Assembly: GCF_019977235.1 (NCBI RefSeq)
Contig: NZ_AP024646.1
Location: forward strand, 310,001 to 374,000
Length of the DNA: 64,000 nucleotides
Direction of reading: 5' to 3'
Source of the DNA: Arthrobacter sp. StoSoilB5
GTDB lineage: Bacteria; Actinomycetota; Actinomycetes; Actinomycetales; Micrococcaceae
A program made the position numbers and the translations under genes. Shown here in pieces: positions 16,011-24,644 of the stretch. Positions within the stretch are counted from its first letter, which is position 1, and each line of letters starts with the position of its first letter. The notes under the pieces were generated by a model. The model was given only the letters and a program-made list of their open reading frames with translations. It ran no database searches and was not told the DNA's origin.

Positions 16011-18167
16011 TCAGACCTCCTTCCGAAGGCCGGCCTGCTGCACAAGTTCGGTCAACCATGGCCGGTGTCCTCTGTGGAACACCATCCCTTCCGGAAGCCC
16101 CTGCACGGTGGGAACGGAATCGGCGATGTCGATGGTCACGCGGCCGCCACCCATGGGCGCGTTGGTGATATGCAGGTCGCCGTAGGACGCCGGCAGTTGG
16201 GGATCCATCCAGAACCCGCCACGTGAGACGTGTGCGTCGTACCTCATCAAGCTCGTGACCAGTTGGATGGGTGAGGTGGCTGCCCAGGCTTGCGGCGAGC
16301 ATGCGGTGGGATACGGCACGGGTTCGCTGTACTGCTCCCTGCTGAAACCGCAGAACAGCTCGGGGAGCCGCCCCTCGGAATAGTCGGCAGCTTCGAGCAA
16401 GGCGGTCGAAATTCGTTGGGCCTCTTCCACGAATCCGTATCTCATCAGGCCAGCGGCAATTACGGCGTTATCGTGCGGCCACACGGAACCGTTGTGGTAG
16501 CTGGCCGGGTTGTAGGCGCCCATATCCGTTCCAAGGGTCCGTACGCCCCAGCCACTGAACATCTCAGGAGACATCAGCCGTTGGGCCACGAGCGGCGCCT
16601 TGTCCTCGTCCACCAACCCCACCCATAGGCAGTGACCCATGTTCGAGGCGCACGCGTCAACCTGCCGTTTCTTGCCGTCCAAAGCGATGGCGTAATAACC
16701 GCGCTCCGGCATCCAGAACTGCTCGTTGAACCGGACCTTTAACTCCGCCGCCCGATCGGCGAGTTCCTGGGCCAAAGGTGCCTCACCGGCGTCGTACGCT
16801 ATCCACGCCCGTGCCATGTAAGCGTCGTATACGTACGCCTGAACCTCGCAAAGTGCGATAGGCGGCTCCGCGAGGCGTCCGTCCGCAAAATTGATGCCGT
16901 CCCACGAGTCCTTCCAGCCCTGGTTGATGAGCCCGCGGTCGTTGAGCCGCTGGTACTCGACGAATCCATCGCCGTCCCTGTCGCCGTAGTCGCGTATCCA
17001 GTCCAGGGCCCTGTCCGCGTTAGGCAGCAAGGCTGCGATCGTGTCCTTGGCGAAACCCCACCGGCTGACCGAGCCCAGCAACACCACGAACAGCGGAGTG
17101 GCATCGACGCTGCCGTAGTAAACGGATTTGCCGCCGAGTGACAGGCCGCTGGAAACATCCAGCCTGACCTCGTGCAGAATCTTCCCGGGCTCCTCCTCGC
17201 TGACGGGATCCACCACCTTGCCCTGGTGGTCGGCCAGCGTTTGCAGCGTGCCGAGGGCCAGCGACGGATCAACGGGCATAGCCATTTCGGAGGCCCAGAG
17301 TGAATCGCGGCCAAACAGCGTCATGAACCAGGGAGCTCCAGCGGCAACAACCACCCTGTCCGGGTGCGTCGGGTCTTCAATGCGAAGGGCGCCAAGATCG
17401 TCATAGCTGCGCCGCAGCGTCCTCTCGATGGAGTGGTTGCCCATATGCAGCACCGGAATTTTGGCCACCCATTCCTGGCGGCGTTGATCGCTGCGGGACA
17501 GTTCGCCGACGGCGGGACGCACCACAGGCGCCGCAGGCGCCCCTCCGTCGGCTCCGGGAGCAACAGTGACTACGGTGCTCCAGTGGCCGCGTGGCGGGAT
17601 AGTGGTCCGGTGGACCAGGCCCTCGCGGGTTGCCTGGGCGCTATCGGAACTTACGACGACGGACTTCCGGACATCCTGCCAACGGGAGCGGATAGTTAGT
17701 GTGTTGTGATTGTATTCGCGGGATTCCTCCCACTGCCTCTGGACCCGCGCTTCCTTGACTTCGAAAACGTCCGCGAAGTCCGACCCAACCGCGAATTCGA
17801 TCAAGCATTCCACAGGTTCCATCGAATGGTTGCGCACGGTGACGTGCTCCACCATTCCCACGCCAACTTCGCGTAGGCGCTCCACAATCAACGGCGTATC
17901 CGCATACCCGTCGGACCGTGTGACGCGGCTGGCGAAAGCGGCCCTGTATGGCTCTTTCGTCTGGGCGGTCAGGGGCTCCAGCGACTGGCCGTTGATGGTG
18001 AGGACCCAATCGGACAGGACCCTGGTGTCCTGGAAGAACATGCCGTGGGGATGGTCCGGGTGAATGTCCCCGTTGGGCAGGGAGATGCAGAAGGACGTGC
18101 CTTCCACCAAGGTGACAGTCCCGGCGCCGAGGGGACCGGCTGCCGTATCAGCATTCCATCCAGCCAC
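16011..18167 (-). CDS. Glycogen-debranching-type glycosidase
   Basis: A 718-residue protein. Residues 1-200 form the N-terminal beta domain found in bacterial amylo-alpha-1,6-glucosidase-like enzymes (FFQDTRVLSDW). The rest is an (alpha/alpha)6 barrel with the conserved motifs LFGRDSLW, QGWKDSWD and NGSVWPHDNA. Such proteins are annotated as glycogen debranching enzymes, although several act on other oligosaccharides. The start is GTG with GAGGAG 7 nt before. No signal peptide, so cytosolic. No glycogen genes are nearby. Confidence 0.85.
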   Translation of the reverse strand: MAGWNADTAAGPLGAGTVTLVEGTSFCISLPNGDIHPDHPHGMFFQDTRVLSDWVLTINGQSLEPLTAQTKEPYRAAFASRVTRSDGYADTPLIVERLREVGVGMVEHVTVRNHSMEPVECLIEFAVGSDFADVFEVKEARVQRQWEESREYNHNTLTIRSRWQDVRKSVVVSSDSAQATREGLVHRTTIPPRGHWSTVVTVAPGADGGAPAAPVVRPAVGELSRSDQRRQEWVAKIPVLHMGNHSIERTLRRSYDDLGALRIEDPTHPDRVVVAAGAPWFMTLFGRDSLWASEMAMPVDPSLALGTLQTLADHQGKVVDPVSEEEPGKILHEVRLDVSSGLSLGGKSVYYGSVDATPLFVVLLGSVSRWGFAKDTIAALLPNADRALDWIRDYGDRDGDGFVEYQRLNDRGLINQGWKDSWDGINFADGRLAEPPIALCEVQAYVYDAYMARAWIAYDAGEAPLAQELADRAAELKVRFNEQFWMPERGYYAIALDGKKRQVDACASNMGHCLWVGLVDEDKAPLVAQRLMSPEMFSGWGVRTLGTDMGAYNPASYHNGSVWPHDNAVIAAGLMRYGFVEEAQRISTALLEAADYSEGRLPELFCGFSREQYSEPVPYPTACSPQAWAATSPIQLVTSLMRYDAHVSRGGFWMDPQLPASYGDLHITNAPMGGGRVTIDIADSVPTVQGLPEGMVFHRGHRPWLTELVQQAGLRKEV

Positions 18168-18295
18168 TGATTGGCTCCTCTAGAACCAAGGACGGTCAGT
18201 GCCTGTCTTTGGCCGCTGGCTGTCCTGCTACATCGTCACCTTGACGGTACTCTTGCTGGCCTGCCGGGGCCAGAGGCTTGGTGGTTGCCGGTGTT

Positions 18296-18356
18296 GGGCT
18301 GTCAGCCTAGGGGCTGTCAGCCCAGGGCTGTCAGCCTAGGGGCTGTCAGCCCTGGG
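18296..18356. repeat. Four tandem copies of a GGGCTGTCAGCC unit
   Basis: Units of 14-17 bp begin at 18296, 18311, 18325 and 18340. Each contains GGCT...AGCC, so the array can fold into alternative hairpins. It lies upstream of the glycosidase gene and covers the stop codon (18346-18348) of the minus-strand 85-residue gene. Confidence 0.8.
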
Positions 18357-18603
18357 ACGCGACCAGCAGGTCGTAGTCATCATCGATGTGGAAGAGCCGC
18401 CGTTCGCCGATGTGGTCTACCACCCAGATCGTTTGCCCATCCGCAGTCCGGTCGTCCACCGTACCCCTGTGATACTCATAGCCGCGCCGGCTGAGGGAAA
18501 CTACATCGCCGGCTTCCAGGGAGTTCCAGAGTGATATCCGCCGGCTCTGCGCGCTGCATGCGGCAGGGGTGTTTTCCAGGCTGCTTTTCCAGGCAAGTTT
18601 CAT
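18346..18603 (-). CDS. Small hypothetical protein
   Basis: An 85-residue protein with an SH3-like pattern: LEAGDVVSLSRRGYEYHRGTVDD, split by a turn, then TIWVVDHIGERRLFHIDD. AAGGAGA stands 9 nt before the ATG at 18603, better than the longer frame starting at 18696, which would cover operator candidate b. The stop codon is within the tandem repeat. No function known. Confidence 0.6.
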   Translation of the reverse strand: MKLAWKSSLENTPAACSAQSRRISLWNSLEAGDVVSLSRRGYEYHRGTVDDRTADGQTIWVVDHIGERRLFHIDDDYDLLVASQG

Positions 18604-18676
18604 GGGGGGCTGTTCTCCTTGGTGACGGTGGCTGGCATCGCTGGCAGGGCGTCGGTGAATATTTTCTTGTCCAAGC

Positions 18677-18702
18677 CTATCGTCGATTGTTGACAATTGC
18701 TA
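18677..18702. promoter_or_regulatory. Operator candidate b (ATTGTTGACAAT) upstream of the cupin gene
   Basis: ATTGTTGACAAT at 18686-18697 sits in a 26-bp block that equals 15676-15701 except for one base. TAGGAT (18701-18706) follows and may be the -10 box of the cupin gene. Confidence 0.65.
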
Positions 18703-18772
18703 GGATTGAATGCGTGCTCTTCCAACGACGGCGGGCACGTTCAAAAAGGGCGCAGCCCCAGAAGGAGAATCC

Positions 18773-19129
18773 ATGATCAAGGCCACTGTCATGAGCGACG
18801 CAACAACCCAAGACCCGGGCGAGCACATCCCGAAAGCAACCTCCAGCACGCCGGGCCAGACCGAAGTCTCGTTCCGTCTGTGGGCCCGCGACGGCCACAA
18901 GACGGGCATCTGGGAGGTTACGCCGGGCGTGTTCAAGAGCACCCGCCCGGGCTACGACGAGATCTGCCAGATCCTCAGTGGCAAGGGGACCATCACAGAA
19001 GAAGACGGAAGCAGCTTCGACATTGGCCCCGGAACGTTGTTCGTTACTCCGGCAGGATGGACGGGTACCTGGACCATCCATGAGACGCTGCGGAAGATGT
19101 GGGTTGTCACGGACGTTCCGGCAAACTAA
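18773..19129 (+). CDS. Cupin-domain protein
   Basis: A 118-residue single-domain cupin (about residues 45-115; GYDEICQILSGKGTITEEDG, then PGTLFVTPAGWTGTW). It resembles small cupins of the ureidoglycine-aminohydrolase/DUF861 type that often accompany amine and amino-acid catabolic genes. The usual metal His residues are largely absent (YDEICQ in place of HxH), so a catalytic role is uncertain. GAAGGAGA precedes ATG 18773. It has operator candidate b in its promoter region. Confidence 0.85.
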   Translation: MIKATVMSDATTQDPGEHIPKATSSTPGQTEVSFRLWARDGHKTGIWEVTPGVFKSTRPGYDEICQILSGKGTITEEDGSSFDIGPGTLFVTPAGWTGTWTIHETLRKMWVVTDVPAN

Positions 19130-19144
19130 CTGCATATACAGTAA

Positions 19145-19173
19145 GGGCCCGGTTCAGAATCTGAACCGGGCCC
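19145..19173. terminator. Bidirectional terminator between cupin and GntR genes
   Basis: A perfect 13-bp inverted repeat (GGGCCCGGTTCAG, loop AAT, complement) between two convergent genes. The stem is extended weakly by ACAGT/ACTGT further out. Confidence 0.88.
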
Positions 19174-19192
19174 TCACTGTATGGAGACTTTC

Positions 19193-19891
19193 CTAAGCAG
19201 TAATTCCCGTTACTTCCGGGCTGGAAGTGAGGTCCTCCACGGCCTTCTGCATGTGGCGCTTGATGGCCTGCTGAAGTCCGCTACGGTCCCGGGCCTCGAG
19301 AAGGTCCAGGATCTGCTGGTGTTCCTGCACCAGTGCATCGATGCGGGGGTATGCCACTTCCAGGCTCAAAATGCACATCCTGGATTCGGCAGCAAGAGTC
19401 TCATAAATGCGTATCAGGCGCGTGTTCCCAGTGCCTGAAACGAAGGCGGTGTGGAATTGCATGTCCAGACGCGCAATGGCCTGCCAGTCCGAGGCCGCAA
19501 CCTGCTTGGCCATGTTCCGGATGATGCCCTTGAGCTCCCGGCAGGTGTCCGCCACCTGCTCTGTGTCCGAGTCCAAAAGGGTATTGGCTGCAGCCAGCTC
19601 CACGGCTTCACGGACAGCGTAGATCTCCTTGACATCCTGCGTGGAAAGTTCCAGCACGAAGACGCCGCGGTTGCGCTTGCTCACCAGGATCCCCTCCTGG
19701 CACAGCCGCTGGAGAGCCTCGCGGAGCGGACCCCGCGAGGTGCTCAGCTGGCTGGCCAAGGCAGATTCATTGACCTGCTGCCCAGGGCGGAAGGCCCCTT
19801 GGACAATGAGCTCACGCAGCTGGTCAGCGATCAGCTGGGCCGTAGGCCGGCCTTCCAATACGAACATTCCCTCCGGTGCCGCCATTGACAT
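19193..19891 (-). CDS. GntR family regulator (FCD type), probable regulator of the catabolic island
   Basis: A 232-residue transcription factor with a GntR winged helix (about 15-80: LIVQGAFRPGQQVNESALAS split by the helix, TSRGPLREALQRL) and an FCD ligand-binding domain (about 90-220; DMQFHTAF and KRHMQKA carry the metal-type residues). It follows gabD on the same strand with 34 bp between, so it is probably cotranscribed with gabT-gabD. The palindrome ATTGTYRACAAT before that unit and four others fits the usual FadR-subfamily half sites (GT..AC), suggesting that it controls them and itself. The ligand is unknown. Confidence 0.88.
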   Translation of the reverse strand: MSMAAPEGMFVLEGRPTAQLIADQLRELIVQGAFRPGQQVNESALASQLSTSRGPLREALQRLCQEGILVSKRNRGVFVLELSTQDVKEIYAVREAVELAAANTLLDSDTEQVADTCRELKGIIRNMAKQVAASDWQAIARLDMQFHTAFVSGTGNTRLIRIYETLAAESRMCILSLEVAYPRIDALVQEHQQILDLLEARDRSGLQQAIKRHMQKAVEDLTSSPEVTGITA

Positions 19892-19925
19892 CCCCTCATT
19901 CCATGCTTCGGCAATTTTGAAACTG

Positions 19926-21380
19926 TTAGACCGCTATTGCGGTGTACTTGTACTCCAGGAATTCTTCGATTCCAATTTTTCCGCCCTCGCGTCCGAGTCC
20001 GGATTGCTTGACGCCGCCGAACGGTGCCGCGGGGTTGGAAACCAGGCCGGTGTTCAGGCCGACCATTCCGACTTCCAGTTCCGCGGAGAACCGCAAGGCT
20101 TTGTCCATGCTCTCTGTGAACACGTACCCCACCAGGCCCCACTCAGTATCGTTGGCCAAGCGGAGAACTTCGTCCTCACTGTCGAACGCGGTGATCGCTG
20201 CGACCGGGCCGAAGATTTCCGTGCTCATCAGGGCTGCGTCCATAGGCACGTCCACCAGGACGGTGGGTGTGTAGAAGTAGCCGGGACCTTCCGGACGGCT
20301 TCCGCCGGTCAGCACACGTGCTCCCTTGGAGACCGCATCTGTAACGAGGTTTTCGACCTTTTCCAGGCCCTTCTGCTCAATGAGGGGCCCGACGTCGGTG
20401 CCAGCAACGGCGCCGTTGCCTACCTGCAATTCTGACATCTTTTTGGAGAACTTCTCGCCAAATTCCTCTACGACGGAGCGGTGGACGAAGAAGCGGTTTG
20501 CTGCCGTGCAAGCCTCGCCCATGTTCCGCATCTTGGCTTTCATGGCACCGTCCACTGCCTTTTCGATGTCTGCATCGGCCAGGACGATGAACGGTGCGTT
20601 TCCGCCAAGTTCCATGGAGGACCGCATCACGTTGTCGGCCGCTTGCTTCAGCAGAACCTTGCCCACCTCGGTGGAACCGGTAAAGCTGATCTTGCGGGCG
20701 ATGCCACTGTCAGTCCAGGTACGGACCACCTTGGAGGCGCTGGATGTGGTGACGACGTTCAGCACGCCGTCGGGAAGGCCGGCTTCCTTGAAAATCCCAA
20801 CGAGGGCGAGGGATGTCAGAGGTGTCAGCTCGGCCGGCTTGAACACCATGGTGCAGCCTGCGGCAACGGCCGGGGCGATCTTCCGGGCGCCCATGGCGAG
20901 CGGGAAGTTCCAGGGAGTCACCAGGACTGAGGGCCCCACGGGTTCCTTGGTGATGAGGATGCGGGTGTTTCCATCCACTGAGGTAGCGCTGTCACCACCG
21001 ATCCTTACGGCCTCTTCCGAGAACCAGCGGAGCATTTCAGCGCCGTAGGCCACCTCGCCCCGAGCTTCTGCCAGGGGTTTGCCCATCTCCGCGGTCATGA
21101 TGGCGGCGAGCCGGTCGGTGTTGGCAATCACCAGTTCAAAAGCGCGTCGGAGAATATCCGCGCGTTCACGGGGCGTTGACTTTCCCCATGCAGCCTGGGC
21201 ACGTCCGGCTGCCTCGATGGCCAGGGCAGCGTCTTCAGGACCGCCGTCGGAAACATGTGCAATCACTTCGTTCGTGGCGGGGTTCTCAACGGCGAAGGTG
21301 GCACCACTGGCAGCCTTCTGCCACGTTCCGTCAATGAACAGGTCCGTTGGGATGGTGGAAGGATCAAAGGAGGTGGTCAT
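19926..21380 (-). CDS. gabD: NAD(P)-dependent succinate-semialdehyde dehydrogenase
   Basis: A 484-residue aldehyde dehydrogenase. TPWNFPLAMGARKIAPA, the FTGSTEVGK cofactor loop, the general base in MELGGNAPF and the nucleophile in GEACTAANR (Cys) are all present. The sequence is closest to GabD-type enzymes, oxidising succinate semialdehyde to succinate. It lies 26 bp downstream of gabT. Together they form a GABA shunt. The C-terminal PFGGVKQSGLGREGG motif is normal. Other omega-semialdehydes remain possible substrates. Confidence 0.9.
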   Translation of the reverse strand: MTTSFDPSTIPTDLFIDGTWQKAASGATFAVENPATNEVIAHVSDGGPEDAALAIEAAGRAQAAWGKSTPRERADILRRAFELVIANTDRLAAIMTAEMGKPLAEARGEVAYGAEMLRWFSEEAVRIGGDSATSVDGNTRILITKEPVGPSVLVTPWNFPLAMGARKIAPAVAAGCTMVFKPAELTPLTSLALVGIFKEAGLPDGVLNVVTTSSASKVVRTWTDSGIARKISFTGSTEVGKVLLKQAADNVMRSSMELGGNAPFIVLADADIEKAVDGAMKAKMRNMGEACTAANRFFVHRSVVEEFGEKFSKKMSELQVGNGAVAGTDVGPLIEQKGLEKVENLVTDAVSKGARVLTGGSRPEGPGYFYTPTVLVDVPMDAALMSTEIFGPVAAITAFDSEDEVLRLANDTEWGLVGYVFTESMDKALRFSAELEVGMVGLNTGLVSNPAAPFGGVKQSGLGREGGKIGIEEFLEYKYTAIAV

Positions 21381-21406
21381 GGTGGCTCTTTCAGTGATCA
21401 GGGGAA

Positions 21407-22660
21407 CTAGGAGGTGGCCGTCTTGAGCGCCTGCGTGAACTTGGACAGGCCTTGCTGAATTTCATCGCTGCTGACATTCAGGGCGGGAATGAGGCGAATG
21501 ACGTTGCCGTTCGGACCGCAGGTGAGCAGCAGTAGCTCTTCCTTGATGGCGGCCTGTTGGACGGCAAGGGCAGTTGCTGCGTCCGGGGTGTTGTCGGCAG
21601 CGGTGAATTCGACGCCCTGCATCAGGCCACGGCCACGAACATTGCCGATTCCCGCGAATTCCGTTTGCAGATTGTCCAGTCCTGCCCGCAGTTCGTCACC
21701 GCGCAGCAAGGCATTCTCCACGAGGTTCTCCCGCTGGATGACACCCAATGTTGCGACGCCTGCCGCTGCCGCTACGGCGTTTCCGCCATAGGTTCCGCCC
21801 TGCGAACCAGGCCAGGCCTTGCCCATCAAATCGGCGGAGGCGGCAATCGCGGAGATGGGGAAGCCACTGGCAAGTCCCTTGGCGGTGATGACGACGTCGG
21901 GGGTGATTCCGGCCCAGTCATGTCCCCAGAACTTGCCGGTGCGGCCGACGCCTGCCTGGACCTCGTCCAGGATGAGCACTATGCCGTGCCTGTCGGCGCG
22001 CTCACGCAGGCCTTGGAGGAATGCGACAGGCGTGGGAATGTACCCGCCGTCACCCAGAACCGGTTCGATGATGAAGCCGGCAGTATCGCTGGGGGCGCTG
22101 ATGGTCATCAGAAGGTGGTCGAGTTCCTTCAGGGCAAATTCGACGGCGGTGGCTTCGTCCCAGCCGTACCGGTACCAGTGCGGGAACGGGGCAACGTGCA
22201 CTCCACTCATGATGGGGGAGAACCCTGAGCGGAACTTGGTTCCCGCGGTAGTCAAGGAGGCGGCCGCTACGGTGCGCCCATGGAACCCACCCTGGAAGGA
22301 GATGATGTTGGGCCGTCCGGTTGCCATGCGGGCCAAACGGATGGAGGCCTCTACTGCTTCGGAGCCGGAGGTTGCGTAGAAGATGCTGTCGAGGCCCTGG
22401 GGCAGGACGCCACCCAAGAGTTCCGTGAGTTCCAGGAGGGGCTTGTGCATCACGGTGGTGTACTGGGCATGGACGATCTTGCCCACCTGTTCGCGGGCTG
22501 CGGCCACCACATCGGGGTGGCAGTGTCCGGTGCTGGTGACGCCGATTCCGGTGGTGAAATCCAGGTATTTCTTGCCGTCTGTGGCGTGGATCCAACTACC
22601 GGACGCGTAGTCCACGACCACTGGAGTGGCCTGCTTCAGGATGGGGCTAAGTGTTGCCAT
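21407..22660 (-). CDS. gabT: 4-Aminobutyrate-type class III aminotransferase
   Basis: A 417-residue PLP enzyme. FATTGIGVTSTGHCHP-like N-terminal motif (DFTTGIGVTSTGHCHP), ATSGSEAVE, LILDEVQAGVGRTG and the Schiff-base lysine in TAKGLASGFP are visible. It should move an omega-amino group to 2-oxoglutarate, feeding semialdehyde to gabD. The ATG at 22660 is chosen; the longer frame upstream passes through operator c and a terminator. Its promoter region holds operator candidate c and a terminator separates it from the upstream oxidase. Exact amine (GABA, beta-alanine or other) is inferred only. Confidence 0.88.
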   Translation of the reverse strand: MATLSPILKQATPVVVDYASGSWIHATDGKKYLDFTTGIGVTSTGHCHPDVVAAAREQVGKIVHAQYTTVMHKPLLELTELLGGVLPQGLDSIFYATSGSEAVEASIRLARMATGRPNIISFQGGFHGRTVAAASLTTAGTKFRSGFSPIMSGVHVAPFPHWYRYGWDEATAVEFALKELDHLLMTISAPSDTAGFIIEPVLGDGGYIPTPVAFLQGLRERADRHGIVLILDEVQAGVGRTGKFWGHDWAGITPDVVITAKGLASGFPISAIAASADLMGKAWPGSQGGTYGGNAVAAAAGVATLGVIQRENLVENALLRGDELRAGLDNLQTEFAGIGNVRGRGLMQGVEFTAADNTPDAATALAVQQAAIKEELLLLTCGPNGNVIRLIPALNVSSDEIQQGLSKFTQALKTATS

Positions 22661-22687
22661 GGCTTCATACTTTCTTAGTAACTGTAG

Positions 22688-22699
22688 ATTGTCAACAAT
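22688..22699. promoter_or_regulatory. Operator candidate c (ATTGTCAACAAT) before gabT
   Basis: Exact palindrome copy 28 bp before the gabT start. On the minus strand TACAGT follows after 1-2 nt and may be a -10 box. Confidence 0.65.
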
Positions 22700-22700
22700 A

Positions 22701-22733
22701 CGCGATTCGCGGGCCGTTAGCCCGCGAATCGCG
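22701..22733. terminator. Terminator after the MSOX-like oxidase
   Basis: A perfect 13-bp inverted repeat (CGCGATTCGCGGG, 7-nt loop) 9 bp past the stop of the oxidase gene. It separates the ABC-oxidase unit from gabT-gabD-gntR, which then starts at operator c. Confidence 0.85.
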
Positions 22734-22742
22734 TTGTGGTGC

Positions 22743-23873
22743 CTAGTTCTTGAACCTCTGTGGACGGACGAAGTCCAGGCCGTCAAAGCCACCCTTGCCA
22801 AGTGCTTCGTTGGCAGCAATCTGGCCGTAGCCGGAAGCCATCTTGAAGCCGGCACCGGAGAAGCCGGTGGCGGAGTAGATCCGGCCTGCCTCGGTGAAGA
22901 AGCCCAGGATGGGCTGCGAATCCGAGGTAAACAGATCCGGGAAGGCATCCGATCGGACGATGCTGGGAACCAATCCGGGGAAGAATTCGCTGACCGTCTC
23001 AATGGTTTCCGCAATCTCCGCTTGGGTCAGCTCCCTGGGCACTGAGTCTGCGGCCGGGGTTGGTGCCCCGCGGCCATCGAGGGTGGCTTTCACAGTGACG
23101 CTGTCCACCGCGGGCGCCCCATACATGGAGCGATCGCCGGAAATCCTGATGAAGATGGGGAACTTTTCCGGGGTGAACTGGGCTGCGTCGCGGGCGACGA
23201 ACCAGCTCAGGAAAATCCTGCGGGTTTCCGTGTGCGCCTTCAGGTAATCGGGCATGAGCTGCTGGGACCACCCACCGGAGGCGATGATCACCCGTTCGAA
23301 GGTCCAGGACTGTTCGCCGGAGGTGACGGCAACGCCGTCGTTGGTCTCCCGGATGCTGGTAACCGGCGTGTTGCTGAGCACCGTCGCCCCGTTGGCCTGT
23401 GCCGCTGCAACCGCAGCGGTAACTGCCCGATCCGTTCGAAGTGCGCCGCCGAAGGGATCGTAAACGGCGACATCGTCAGCGCGGAGGTTGTGCTGTGGGT
23501 AGCGTTCCGCCATTTCCTCACGGGTGAGGATCTGGTGGCTCGCTCCGTTGGCCCGGGTAGTTTCCAGCAGCTTCGGAATGTACGGTCCGTCAACAGTGCC
23601 GATGGAGAGTCCGCCGCAGCGGGTGAGGATGTCCTGTCCCGTTTCTGCTTCGAGCTCTGCCCAGAGATCCCGGGAGCGTTCCAGGATGGGGTAGTAGTCC
23701 GGCCTTCCCCTGTAGAGCATCCGGAAAAGCCGGGTGTCGCCACCCACCGCACTCCTGCCATGTCCTGGGGTGTGTGCTTCGAAGCCGACCACGGAATCGG
23801 ACAGGCGGGAGGCCTGCCAGAGTGCCATGCTTCCGATGCTGCCCAGCCCGATGACGGCGAGTTTTCCATCCAT
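22743..23873 (-). CDS. FAD-dependent amine oxidase, MSOX/N-methyltryptophan-oxidase-like
   Basis: A 376-residue DAO-fold flavoprotein with the N-terminal IGLGSIGS dinucleotide motif and C-terminal GFSGAGFKMASG, corresponding to GxSGHGFK of monomeric sarcosine oxidases. The Cys that carries covalent FAD in that family has no counterpart in SDAFPDLFTSDS, and the His of SGHG is Ala, so FAD is probably non-covalent and the substrate differs from sarcosine. It lies 3 bp from the ABC ATPase gene in the same unit, so its substrate is probably what the importer brings in: a secondary amine or N-alkyl amino acid. Confidence 0.85.
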   Translation of the reverse strand: MDGKLAVIGLGSIGSMALWQASRLSDSVVGFEAHTPGHGRSAVGGDTRLFRMLYRGRPDYYPILERSRDLWAELEAETGQDILTRCGGLSIGTVDGPYIPKLLETTRANGASHQILTREEMAERYPQHNLRADDVAVYDPFGGALRTDRAVTAAVAAAQANGATVLSNTPVTSIRETNDGVAVTSGEQSWTFERVIIASGGWSQQLMPDYLKAHTETRRIFLSWFVARDAAQFTPEKFPIFIRISGDRSMYGAPAVDSVTVKATLDGRGAPTPAADSVPRELTQAEIAETIETVSEFFPGLVPSIVRSDAFPDLFTSDSQPILGFFTEAGRIYSATGFSGAGFKMASGYGQIAANEALGKGGFDGLDFVRPQRFKN

Positions 23874-23876
23874 CGC

Positions 23877-24644
23877 TTACAGCACCTGCTTAAGGAACGC
23901 CTGGGTGCGTGCTTCCTTGGGGTTCTTCAGGATTTCCCGGGCATCTCCACGTTCCACCACGAAGCCCTCATCCATGAAGATCAAGGAATCGGCTACCTCG
24001 CGGGCGAAGCCCATCTCGTGGGTGACTACCACCATGGTCATGCCCTTCTTGGCGAGGTCCTGCATGACACCGAGGACTTCCCCTACCTTTTCTGGATCGA
24101 GGGCACTGGTGGGTTCGTCGAACAGGATGATTTCCGGATCCATGGCCAAAGACCGGGCGATGGCAACGCGTTGCTGCTGCCCGCCGGAAAGTTCGGCCGG
24201 GTAGCGGTCACCGAAAGCGCCGAGGCCCACGCTGGTGAGCAGTTCCTGGGCGCGCTTGGAGGATTCCTTCTTGTCGGCGCCTTTGACGAGCACCGGGCCG
24301 GACATGACATTCTCGCGGGCGGTCATGTTCGGGAACAGGTTGAACTGCTGGAAGACCATGCCTACCCGGGTGCGTTGCTGGGCAAGCTTCTTAGGGGGCA
24401 GCGCGTGGTAAGCGTTGTCGGTCTCGTAGTAACCGAAATCGTCACCGTTAACTTTCAGGATTCCAGAGTCCACGGTCTCCAGGCCGTTGATGCAGCGCAA
24501 CAGGGTGGACTTTCCGGAGCCGCTGGGTCCGATGATGCAGCAGATTTCACCGCTGGCAATATCGAGGTCGATATCGTGGAGAACGGTCTTGTGCCCAAAG
24601 GACTTACGAATTCGGCGGGCGAGGATCGTGCCGTCGTTGCTCAT
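23877..24644 (-). CDS. Amino-acid ABC transporter ATP-binding protein
   Basis: A 255-residue ATPase of the polar-amino-acid (GlnQ/HisP) type. Walker A is GPSGSGKST, the signature is [12 protein letters not shown] and Walker B is [14 protein letters not shown]; the H-loop is in VVTHEMGFA. It overlaps the permease stop by 4 bp and energises import with the permease and binding protein upstream. Confidence 0.95.
   Translation of the reverse strand: MSNDGTILARRIRKSFGHKTVLHDIDLDIASGEICCIIGPSGSGKSTLLRCINGLETVDSGILKVNGDDFGYYETDNAYHALPPKKLAQQRTRVGMVFQQFNLFPNMTARENVMSGPVLVKGADKKESSKRAQELLTSVGLGAFGDRYPAELSGGQQQRVAIARSLAMDPEIILFDEPTSALDPEKVGEVLGVMQDLAKKGMTMVVVTHEMGFAREVADSLIFMDEGFVVERGDAREILKNPKEARTQAFLKQVL

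Noticed and set aside
15682..16302. 206-codon minus-strand frame downstream of the glycosidase start region
   Set aside because: It overlaps the better supported small gene (15770-16006) and the glycosidase end; composition is Arg/His-rich.
15531..18356. Tandem repeats considered as a CRISPR array
   Set aside because: The 15531 and 18296 repeats are direct tandem units without spacers, and no cas gene is present.
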